Positions 1 to 6,033 of a DNA stretch of 6,820 bases are shown one piece after another. Every line of letters starts with the position of its first letter. The stretch's first letter is position 1. Source of the DNA: Dehalococcoidia bacterium (lineage in GTDB: Bacteria; Chloroflexota; Dehalococcoidia; GIF9; UBA5629); NCBI GenBank assembly GCA_030604795.1, contig JAUVVE010000042.1:1-6820 (forward strand), in the 5' to 3' direction. Below the pieces are notes generated by a model. The model was not told the origin of the DNA, searched no databases, and was given only the letters and a program-made list of their open reading frames with translations. The translations under genes were made by a program, and so were the position numbers.

Positions 1-382
1 CCCTGCCGAAGTTTGCCTTCGGGAAAAAAGAGACGTTGACCGGAACTGAACCGGTGCCCTCATCCCAATTGAAGTTGGTGCGGAAGGCAAGCAGCTCGAT
101 CCGGGCGATGGCGAGCCCAACCTTGTCCCTGACTAGAGCATCACCCAGCTCATCAACGCCAACCTCGGTGATCAGCCGACCGTCCCGACCTACAAGTCGG
201 GTCAGCCCCCGCTCGTCCATCAGCTTGAGGTGGTACCTGACTGCCCTTTCGCCCAGTTCAACGCCGTAGTCCTTCAGACGGTGAGCAATGACCCTGGCTC
301 CCAACGGCTCATGAGAATCGCTCAGAATCCTCAGGATGGAGAGGACCTTTCTCTCAACCTCTTGCGTTTCAACGCCTATCAT
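1..382 (-). CDS. NrpR-like (DUF128) winged-helix transcriptional regulator, 5' part only
   Basis: The reading frame is open for 127 codons from an ATG at 382 to the left edge of the window, so the C-terminal part is missing. Residues about 8-75 form a winged helix-turn-helix: the segment GARVIAHRLKDYGVELGERA, followed by VRYHLKLMDERGLT, is close to what I recall of the N terminus of the methanogen nitrogen repressor NrpR. The next residues (ALVRDKVGLAIARIE, then a stretch ending VNVSFFPK) lead into the NrpR/DUF128 effector domain. In methanogens NrpR represses nitrogen-assimilation genes and is released from DNA by 2-oxoglutarate; that role here is inferred from family membership. The SD is weak (GGGA, about 5 nt from the ATG). 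The gene is divergent from the CoA-transferase cluster and has its own strong promoter and dyad. Family call is confident; the regulated genes are unknown. Confidence 0.85.
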   Translation of the reverse strand, partial: MIGVETQEVERKVLSILRILSDSHEPLGARVIAHRLKDYGVELGERAVRYHLKLMDERGLTRLVGRDGRLITEVGVDELGDALVRDKVGLAIARIELLAFRTNFNWDEGTGSVPVNVSFFPKANFGR

Positions 383-414
383 GATAATCCCATAACGGCC
401 TAGGTGCTAGGCAG

Positions 415-432
415 TAGGCAACCGTTTGCCTA
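415..432. promoter_or_regulatory. Perfect inverted repeat, probable operator at the start site of the NrpR-like gene
   Basis: TAGGCAA, a 4-bp spacer (ccgt) and TTGCCTA form a perfect 7-bp-arm dyad. It begins at the last base of the -10 box and covers the predicted transcription start, a classic position for a repressor site. Methanogen NrpR operators are also short inverted repeats with a spacer (GGAA-N6-TTCC type), though the half-site here differs. Autoregulation by the downstream NrpR-like protein is inferred. Confidence 0.5.
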
Positions 433-460
433 TTATAAACGAGGCTGGCAATCTTGTCAA
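432..460 (-). promoter_or_regulatory. Consensus sigma-70-type promoter of the NrpR-like gene
   Basis: On the minus strand TTGACA (460-455) and TATAAT (437-432) are separated by exactly 17 bp, matching the bacterial housekeeping consensus at all twelve positions. Transcription should start near 424-426, giving a leader of about 43 nt before the ATG at 382. A promoter this strong for a regulator gene suggests that it is normally repressed. Confidence 0.75.
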
Positions 461-572
461 CCCCTTATCCTGCAGAAACGGAGAGAATTTCCGCCAAATT
501 CACCGACTACCGTGCCAATATGGCCTCTGCTCCGTTCTGGACTCAGCACTGGGTGGCGTTTTGCTCTTGGCG

Positions 573-601
573 TTGACTATGGCCTAGCCACAAAGTAAGA
601 T
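573..601 (+). promoter_or_regulatory. Candidate promoter of the CoA-transferase cluster
   Basis: TTGACT (573-578, five of six consensus bases) lies 17 bp before TAAGAT (596-601, four of six), upstream of the CoA-transferase ATG at 645. The predicted start near 608 gives a leader of about 37 nt that contains the strong GGAGGT ribosome site. A short dyad, TGGC-CTA-GCCA, lies between the two boxes. This is a moderate match, based on hexamers and spacing only. Confidence 0.45.
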
Positions 602-644
602 TAGAGAGATTCAATCAGTCCAATCGCGCTGGTGTGGAGGTAAC

Positions 645-1862
645 ATGTTAGCTTTAGAGGATATCAAGATTCTGGACCTGGCTCATCTAGCACCTGGTGC
701 TTTGTGTACCATGATTTTGGGTGACCTGGGAGCCGATATAATCAAGATTGAGGCGCCACCTGAAGTTGGTGGGCGAGGGGCTGGATTAGGCTTGTCACCC
801 AGGGGGGAAGAGGGGAGAAGACAGGCAGCCTTCGACCCTCTCAATCGCAACAAGAGGAGTCTCGGACTGAATCTCAGGTCTGACGAGGGTCGCCAGATAT
901 TCTATAAACTCGCCCGTACGGCGGATGTCATCGTGGAGGGCTTCAGGCCGGGGGCGGTCAAGCGTTTGGGGGTGGATTATGAGGCAATAAAGGCGTTCAA
1001 CCCCAGGATTGTCTACTGCTCTCTCAGCGGCTATGGGCAGGACGGTCCCTATAGTAAGTTCTCAGGCCATGACATTAATTACATATCCATAGCTGGCGCC
1101 CTTAACCTAATTGGCAACCCTGACCGACCACCGGTTGTTCCGTTGAACTTGCTAGCTGACTTCGCTGGAGCTTCTTTGCATGGCGTTATCGGTATTCTGG
1201 CGGCTCTGGTAGCCAGGGGCAAAACTGGCGCGGGACAATACGTCGATATTGCCTACATGGACGGAGTCATTTCTCTTCTGACCTGGTTTGTCGGTCACTA
1301 CTTCTCCAGCGGAGCTGTGCTTAGCAGAGGTGAATCTTGCCTTCACGGCGCTTATCCCTACTACGGCGTATATGAAGCCAAGGATGGCAAATACGTTAGC
1401 CTTGGCTGTGTGGAGCCTTGGTTTTGGGAGAACCTGTGCCGTGCCCTGGGCAAGGAAGAATACATCCCCTACCACATTTCGGCTGAGCATTTCCTTCATA
1501 AGCCTGAGGGTGACAAGTGGGATGAAATATCTTCCTACCTGAAGCAGGTGTTCTTGACCAAGACCAGAGACGAGTGGTTTGAATTCCTAACCAGCAAGGA
1601 TGTGCCGACAGGCAAGGTTTATAGCTTCGACGAAGTGTTCACCGACCCGCAAGTGCAGCACCGTCAGATGGTGGTAGAGATAGAGCATCCCACTCTGGGC
1701 AAAGTGAGACAACCTGGAATTGCCGTCAAGCTATCTGAGACTCCAGGCAAAGTGAGGACATTTTCACCCCTCTTCGGCGAGCACACTGAAGAGATACTGC
1801 TGGGGTTGGGCTACACAGAAGCACAAATTGGTGAGTTGCGTCAAGCTAAGGTAATAGGCTAA
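645..1862 (+). CDS. CaiB/BaiF family III CoA-transferase, alpha-methylacyl-CoA racemase-like
   Basis: This 405-residue protein has the normal length of a family III CoA-transferase, cytoplasmic dimeric enzymes that move CoA between carboxylic acids or, in the racemase branch, epimerise 2-methylacyl-CoA. The N terminus (LEDIKILDLAHLAPG, then GDLGADIIKIE) is the typical CoA-binding start. GHDINY (141-146) and PLNLLADFAGAS (166-177) resemble the racemase motifs and place His142 and Asp172 as the probable catalytic pair; Glu257 in CVEPWFW fits the third residue of the racemase site. In transferases the Asp forms the acyl-enzyme intermediate. The start is supported by GGAGGT four bases or fewer from the ATG. 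It leads a three-gene cluster, 25 bp ahead of a RAM-domain gene. The substrate cannot be read from sequence; succinyl-CoA-dependent transfer or racemisation are both possible. Confidence 0.88.
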   Translation: MLALEDIKILDLAHLAPGALCTMILGDLGADIIKIEAPPEVGGRGAGLGLSPRGEEGRRQAAFDPLNRNKRSLGLNLRSDEGRQIFYKLARTADVIVEGFRPGAVKRLGVDYEAIKAFNPRIVYCSLSGYGQDGPYSKFSGHDINYISIAGALNLIGNPDRPPVVPLNLLADFAGASLHGVIGILAALVARGKTGAGQYVDIAYMDGVISLLTWFVGHYFSSGAVLSRGESCLHGAYPYYGVYEAKDGKYVSLGCVEPWFWENLCRALGKEEYIPYHISAEHFLHKPEGDKWDEISSYLKQVFLTKTRDEWFEFLTSKDVPTGKVYSFDEVFTDPQVQHRQMVVEIEHPTLGKVRQPGIAVKLSETPGKVRTFSPLFGEHTEEILLGLGYTEAQIGELRQAKVIG

Positions 1863-1887
1863 AATTTCAGCCAGAGGAGGTGAGACT

Positions 1888-2133
1888 ATGACAACCAAGG
1901 CGTTTGTGCTTATAGAGACCGAGGTGGGCAGGACGAAGGATGTTTATGCCGCTCTGCACAACCAGAAAGCTAAGGAGATAAAATCGGTTGACCTTGTAAC
2001 TGGCCCGTACGATATTATCACCGTTATTGAGGATGTTGACTTTAACGCCATCGGGAACCTGGTTACCGAGAAGATCCACCCGATACCGGACATCAAGAGG
2101 ACGGTGACCTGTCTGTCAATTCGCGTATCCTAG
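1888..2133 (+). CDS. Stand-alone Lrp/AsnC ligand-binding (RAM) domain protein
   Basis: The 81-residue product corresponds to the C-terminal effector domain of Lrp/AsnC regulators and nothing else: the beta-alpha-beta-beta-alpha-beta pattern runs from KAFVLIET through VYAALHN and VDLVTGPYDIITVIE to KRTVTCLSIRV. VTGPYDIITVIE (37-48) is the recognisable RAM turn. There is no helix-turn-helix, so it cannot act as an Lrp repressor by itself. Such orphan domains oligomerise and bind amino acids or similar small molecules; here it may be a sensor or an allosteric partner, but that is inference. The SD GGAGG lies 7 nt before the ATG, and the gene follows the CoA-transferase by 25 bp and precedes the HIT gene by 17 bp, suggesting one transcript. 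Confidence 0.85.
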   Translation: MTTKAFVLIETEVGRTKDVYAALHNQKAKEIKSVDLVTGPYDIITVIEDVDFNAIGNLVTEKIHPIPDIKRTVTCLSIRVS

Positions 2134-2150
2134 ACAACAGCCGCAGACTT

Positions 2151-2492
2151 ATGGACTGCCTTTTTTGCCAGATTGTCGCCGGTAAGACGCCTGCTGACAA
2201 GGTCTACGAGGATGGGGAGTTCTTGGCCTTCTGGGACATCCATCCGCAGGCGCCAGTGCATATCCTCATCGTGCCCAAGTCCCACATTTCCTCCCTGACA
2301 GAGCTCACGGGTGAGCAGCAAGACCTGCTTGGTCGCTTTATCCTGCTGGCCAAAGAACTAGCTGAGAAGGAAGGCATCTCGGCGGACGGTTATCGCTTGA
2401 CAATTAACTGCGGCGCTGAGGGTGGTCAGCTTGTGCCTCATCTCCATCTCCACCTCCTTGGTGGGCGAAGATTGGATGACCAGCTCGGGTAG
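2151..2492 (+). CDS. HIT-family (HINT-like) nucleotide hydrolase
   Basis: The 113-residue protein is a full-length histidine-triad protein of the HINT branch, purine nucleoside phosphoramidate or AMP-lysine hydrolases that act as cytoplasmic homodimers. The signature VPHLHLHLLGG gives His97, His99 and His101; the middle one (His99) is the expected nucleophile attacking the alpha-phosphate. The N terminus CLFCQIVAG carries Cys3 and Cys6 which, with a histidine near residue 45, form the zinc site seen in many bacterial members. VHILIVPKSHISSL is the usual nucleotide-binding strand. No clear SD precedes the ATG, so translation may be coupled to the RAM-domain gene 17 bp upstream. The start is secure because MDCLFCQIVAG is the family's usual beginning. 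It converges on ispH with a 5-bp gap. The physiological substrate is unknown. Confidence 0.9.
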   Translation: MDCLFCQIVAGKTPADKVYEDGEFLAFWDIHPQAPVHILIVPKSHISSLTELTGEQQDLLGRFILLAKELAEKEGISADGYRLTINCGAEGGQLVPHLHLHLLGGRRLDDQLG

Positions 2493-2497
2493 CAACT

Positions 2498-3358
2498 TCA
2501 AGTCCCGCCGGCAAAAGACTCCAGCCTTGCCACTACTTCGTCTATAGCTTCGTCCGGGGTAGAAGCGCCGGCGGTGACGCCAACACGCCGTCTGTCTGAG
2601 ATCCAGCCCTCTTCTATTTCATCGGCCGTTTCTATTAGATGAGTCTCCACCAGGGGAGAACACACCTCGGCAAGACGTTGCGTATTGGCGCTGTTCCGTC
2701 CACCGACCACAATCATCAGCTCAGTTCTCTCAGCCAGTTCCAGCGCGGCCTCCTGCCGCTTCTGTGTTTCCTGGCAAAGCGTGTTGATGATGCGCAGTTC
2801 CTGGGCATAGGGTGCAACAGCAGTGATGACCCTTTTGGTGAACTCGGTAAACTGGGAGCGAGTCTGGGTGGTCTGCGAGAGGATACCCAGCCGGCGAGGC
2901 AGCTCCAAACTGGCTAGCTCCTCCCCATCGAGAGTGGCTACAGCTTTGTCTCCTGCCCAACCTAGTAAGCCCTTGACTTCGGGATGGCTTGCTTCACCGA
3001 AGATGACAACGCCAAAGCCGGCCTCAGCCAGCTTCTTGGCAGCTTTCTGAGCGCTGCGAACTGTGGGGCAAGTGGTATCAATTACGCCAAGCTGTCGGGC
3101 CTGAATCTGTGATAGGAGTTCCGGGGATACACCATGAGAGGCAATAGCAACAATCCCGTCTCGAATCTGGGTGAGTTCGTTCGCCACCCTGACGCCCATC
3201 TGGGCCAGCTTGGCGACCACCAACCGATTGTGCACTATCGGTCCCAGCGTGGCTATTTCCTGGCGCTGTTTGGCCGCACTCTCGATTAGCTTGATGGCTC
3301 GCCTGACACCGAAGCAGAAGCCAAGCTCGCGGGCTTTCTCAAGTTCTATCTCCGGCAT
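2498..3358 (-). CDS. ispH: 4-hydroxy-3-methylbut-2-enyl diphosphate reductase (IspH/LytB)
   Basis: IspH performs the last step of the MEP pathway, reducing HMBPP to isopentenyl and dimethylallyl diphosphate with a [4Fe-4S] cluster in the cytoplasm. Starting at MPEIELEKARELGFCFGVRR gives 286 residues, a normal length. All three cluster cysteines are present (Cys15 in FCFGVRRA, Cys97 in DTTCPTV, Cys195 in NTLCQET), as are His43, His75 and His125 (SHPEVKG), the proton-relay Glu127, Thr163, Ser223/Asn225 in RNSANT and Ser266 in TAGAST. The frame is open further upstream to 3430, but those 24 codons lie inside plsC and look non-homologous; AGGA and GAGGT precede the chosen ATG. The start overlaps the end of plsC by 20 bp, implying translational coupling. 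No key residue is missing. Confidence 0.93.
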   Translation of the reverse strand: MPEIELEKARELGFCFGVRRAIKLIESAAKQRQEIATLGPIVHNRLVVAKLAQMGVRVANELTQIRDGIVAIASHGVSPELLSQIQARQLGVIDTTCPTVRSAQKAAKKLAEAGFGVVIFGEASHPEVKGLLGWAGDKAVATLDGEELASLELPRRLGILSQTTQTRSQFTEFTKRVITAVAPYAQELRIINTLCQETQKRQEAALELAERTELMIVVGGRNSANTQRLAEVCSPLVETHLIETADEIEEGWISDRRRVGVTAGASTPDEAIDEVVARLESFAGGT

Positions 3359-4064
3359 GTACCTCAGTCCTGGTCGGCTGCTCAACCGCCTCGTATTTGC
3401 CTCGATATTCGGGAGGGAGGCCGCGAGCAAGTTGTTGCATTATGTACTCGGTTAGCGATTTCAATTGGTCGTTGGTTGGCTCACCCTCGATGGCTGGAAG
3501 CGTGAAAGGCTGGCCGAAACTTATGGTTACCTTTGGGCGGCTTAGCCAGCCGATTCCTTTGAGCTTCTCTGTTCCCCAGATGCAAACAGGAATAAGGGGA
3601 GCTCCGCTACGCAAGGCGATGATTGCGCAACCGTGGTAAGCTTCTTTTAGCTGGCCTGTCTTGCTGCGCGTACCTTCCGGGTACATGCCGAAGACTAGAC
3701 CTTCTGCCAATACCTTTTCCCCATATCACATTGCCTGCTGCCTTTCCTCAGGGGCTCCACGACGGCGCACCGGAAAGGCTTCCGCAATGTCCATCAAGAT
3801 GCGGAAGATGGGGATGGGCCAGTAGCGAAAGAGCTCTTCCTTGGCCATGAAAATGCTGTCGCGGGGGAGGATGCTAATTATGTGCGAGATAGGGTCTATC
3901 AAATGAACGTGGTTGCAGACAGCGATAATCGGGCCGGTTTGCGGCAAATTCTCCCTGCCTCTTACCTCGAAGCGGGTCATAACTCTGAACAAAGCTTCAA
4001 GTAGCCCTCTGGCAATCTTGAATGATATCTTGGCGGTCGGTCTCCTTACTGCCTCTCTTATCAT
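3339..4064 (-). pseudogene. plsC: PlsC-type 1-acyl-glycerol-3-phosphate acyltransferase interrupted by an in-frame TGA
   Basis: PlsC acylates lysophosphatidic acid at the membrane to give phosphatidic acid. The frame starts at an ATG (4064) with AGGAAGG just upstream and is in one phase throughout, but codon 113 is TGA (3728-3726). Before it lies motif I, NHVHLIDP, with the catalytic His52 and Asp57 four residues apart, and the EAFPVRRRG strand. After it, still in frame, come motif III (YPEGTRSKTG, residues 128-137) and motif IV (GAPLIPVCIW), ending at 3339. Together the two parts make about 240 residues, the full family length, with no other damage. CGA (Arg) to TGA is the simplest change, since the family usually has a charged helix here. 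Readings are a recent nonsense mutation, a sequencing error, readthrough, or two separate peptides (the second could begin at TTG 3710). It overlaps ispH by 20 bp and an upstream small ORF by 4 bp. Confidence 0.8.
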
Positions 4065-4207
4065 TCCTTCCTCACGGTGAACTTGGCTAGGGCATAACCC
4101 GGATCGCTCTTGCCTACTGTAATCGGGGCATCTACCAGAGTCAGGCGCAGAGCAATCGGGTCATTGTGGTTCTTGTCGGCTTTTGTCCTAATATTATAAG
4201 CCACCAT
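4061..4207 (-). CDS. Small hypothetical ORF (48 aa) between feoB and plsC
   Basis: An ATG at 4207 opens 48 codons ending in TGA, whose bases overlap the plsC start as ATGA (4064-4061), the usual arrangement for translational coupling. The product starts MVAYNIRTKADKNHND and continues ALRLTLVDAPITVGKSDPGY, a mixed charged and hydrophobic composition that looks protein-like. I do not recognise a family. No SD precedes the ATG. The frame continues upstream through seven more codons to a TAG (4231-4229), before which the same frame holds the hydrophobic stretch MMVMAVSLFLLG (ATG at 4267). The whole could therefore be the remains of a small exported or membrane protein. It may equally be non-coding leader of plsC. 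Confidence 0.35.
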   Translation of the reverse strand: MVAYNIRTKADKNHNDPIALRLTLVDAPITVGKSDPGYALAKFTVRKE

Positions 4208-4308
4208 GTCAAGCCATCGGCGGCGCGGCTAGCCGAGCAGGAACAGGCTTACGGCCATAACCATCATGCCAGCCCCTGATGTCTGAGGGCGGGATGCTCT
4301 CCTTGCCC

Positions 4309-6015
4309 TTATAGAATCAGATTCTGGAGGCCACCCACGATAAGCGCCGCCGCTATCATTATCCCAGTAGCCTTAAGCATGTCTCTGGTCCCTAGCTCTC
4401 GAGCCAGTATCACGAAGGTGGCCACACACGGGAAATACATAGCCAGAACCGTGGTGCTGATGACCAGTTGCTTGGCACTTAATGCCAGGGGAGCTAACAT
4501 CCCTACGGCTACGTCTTTGCGCAAGAAGCCCATAGCCAGGGGAACGGCTGTCTCTTTGGGCAGTCCCAGCAGCCCGCTGACAACCGGGGCAGCAATATTA
4601 GCTATGAAATCGAAAACCCCCAGAGTATAGAGAATGTTTACCACCAGCACAGCGCCGAGGACTATGGGCAAAGCTTCCCTGATAAAGCCTGAGACCCGTA
4701 GCCAGAGCTTCTCACCAACTACTCGCCAGGGTGGAAGGCGATAGGGGGGGATCTCCAGCAAAAGCTCTGGGCTGAACCCCCTGACCGTACGGTTGAGGAT
4801 AAGGCCTATGATGACCCAGGATACAAACAGGCTCCCGTAGACCATAGCTACGTACTGCCCACCTTGTTGCCCCACTAGTCCTATTATCATAGCTTGCAGA
4901 GCTGCACATGGAATGCCAATAGAAATCAAAGTAGCTGCAATAAACCTTTGCCTGCGGCTCTCCAGAATACGCGTTGCCATAACCGCAGGCACGTTGCATC
5001 CAAAGCCGAGGATGGTGGGGATGATGGCAAAACCGTGTAACCCCAATCTGTGCATTATAGTGTCCATAAGCACTGCCAATCGAGGCAGGTAGCCAACATC
5101 TTCCAGTATTCCCAATGCCAGATAGAATGAGACGATATACGGTAACACCGCAGCCAAAGGGATGTAGAGTCCAGTGCTGAGCAAGCCGAAGGACTGAAAA
5201 TAGTCGATTCCTCCGTCAACAAGATTGCCTATCAGGATGCTGTGCCAGAAACCTCCTGACCCCAAAGCGAGGCTCAATTTCAGCAGCAAAGGTGTCCACA
5301 GCCATTCGAAGAGCGGGTCGGTCACATAACCGATGATGCCCTCACCTATGAAACGGATGACCCAAAAGGTGGTGAAGAGAACGAGCAGGGCGATGAAGGT
5401 CCCGCCTGCTGGATGATTGCTGACGTCTTCCAGAACGTCACGCCAGGTGTGGTGGCGATGGCTTAACGATTGCACTTGCCCAACGATATCGCCGACCTTG
5501 GCCCACCGTTCGTCACTGGTGGGGAAAGCACTTTGTGGGACTCTCGCTTCCGGGAGACGGCTGATCAGGTCTCTTATTCCTTGCCCGGTTACTCCCACCG
5601 TCGGGACAACCGGTACACCGAGAAGCTCTTCCAGCTTGACAACATCGATGTTGATGCCGCGATGATGGGTATCGTCCCACATGTTGAGCGCCACTACTAC
5701 CGGCACGTCTCTCTCCAACAGTCGCAAGGTTAGATTGAGATTTCTCTCCAGATTGGTGGCATCAACAACGTTGATGACCAAGTCACCATCTTTGAGCATC
5801 TCGACGGCTACCTCTTCGGCCTTATCAGTGGCTTCGAGCGTGTACGTGCCAGGTACATCGACAATCTTGGCTTGCTCGTCGCCCAGTCTGAAGTAACCTT
5901 CAGTGAAGTCCACTGTGGTGCCGGGGTAGTTGGAGGTGATGATGCGCGTGCCGGTAAGCCGGGAGAAGAGGGCGCTTTTACCCACATTGGGGTTGCCCAT
6001 GAGCAGGATCTTCAT
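4309..6015 (-). CDS. feoB: Ferrous iron transporter FeoB, compact form
   Basis: FeoB imports Fe2+ across the inner membrane and couples an N-terminal G domain to a polytopic membrane domain. The G motifs are all visible: G1 GNPNVGKS (7-14), G2 around Thr34 in PGTTVDF, G3 DVPG (53-56) and G4 NMWD (111-114). About ten hydrophobic membrane segments follow from residue 206. The Gate regions carry the family's conserved cysteines: GFGCNVPA (Cys340), GIPCAA (Cys370) and YFPCVAT (Cys530), with EDVGYLPR at 305-312. At 568 residues it is shorter than the 650-780 of most FeoB proteins; the helical spacer after the G domain is only about 50 residues and the C-terminal tail is minimal. GGAG lies about 8 nt before the ATG, and feoA ends 18 bp upstream, so the two are almost certainly cotranscribed. 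Confidence 0.95.
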   Translation of the reverse strand: MKILLMGNPNVGKSALFSRLTGTRIITSNYPGTTVDFTEGYFRLGDEQAKIVDVPGTYTLEATDKAEEVAVEMLKDGDLVINVVDATNLERNLNLTLRLLERDVPVVVALNMWDDTHHRGINIDVVKLEELLGVPVVPTVGVTGQGIRDLISRLPEARVPQSAFPTSDERWAKVGDIVGQVQSLSHRHHTWRDVLEDVSNHPAGGTFIALLVLFTTFWVIRFIGEGIIGYVTDPLFEWLWTPLLLKLSLALGSGGFWHSILIGNLVDGGIDYFQSFGLLSTGLYIPLAAVLPYIVSFYLALGILEDVGYLPRLAVLMDTIMHRLGLHGFAIIPTILGFGCNVPAVMATRILESRRQRFIAATLISIGIPCAALQAMIIGLVGQQGGQYVAMVYGSLFVSWVIIGLILNRTVRGFSPELLLEIPPYRLPPWRVVGEKLWLRVSGFIREALPIVLGAVLVVNILYTLGVFDFIANIAAPVVSGLLGLPKETAVPLAMGFLRKDVAVGMLAPLALSAKQLVISTTVLAMYFPCVATFVILARELGTRDMLKATGIMIAAALIVGGLQNLIL

Positions 6016-6033
6016 CGTGGTCTCCGGAGGTCT

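Noticed and set aside
404..598. 64-codon plus-strand ORF in the divergent intergenic region
   Set aside because: No ribosome site, atypical composition, and it runs through the promoter and operator signals of both flanking genes.
1698..1760. Repeated GGCAAAGTGAG, about 49 bp apart, in the CoA-transferase gene
   Set aside because: Both copies encode similar GKVR segments of the protein; there is no array or further copy.
2450..2464. CCACC-TCCTT-GGTGG hairpin near the end of the HIT gene
   Set aside because: It is formed by the codons of the conserved histidine motif and the Gly-Gly that follows, with no T-tract.
3359..3430. Upstream extension of ispH by 24 codons
   Set aside because: It lies inside the plsC coding region, reads as a frame-shifted copy of that sequence, and IspH proteins normally begin near the chosen ATG, which has its own ribosome site.
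4227..4236. 10-bp palindrome CGGCTAGCCG
   Set aside because: It has no spacer, no promoter at a sensible distance, and short GC-rich palindromes of this size occur by chance.
4270..4295. Hairpin after feoB as a terminator
   Set aside because: The GCCCT/AGGGGC stem needs a bulge, has only about five pairs and no T-tract follows on the minus strand.
6020..6033. Near-palindrome around CTCCGGAG between feoA and feoB
   Set aside because: It is explained by the feoB Shine-Dalgarno sequence; the symmetric core is only 8 bp.
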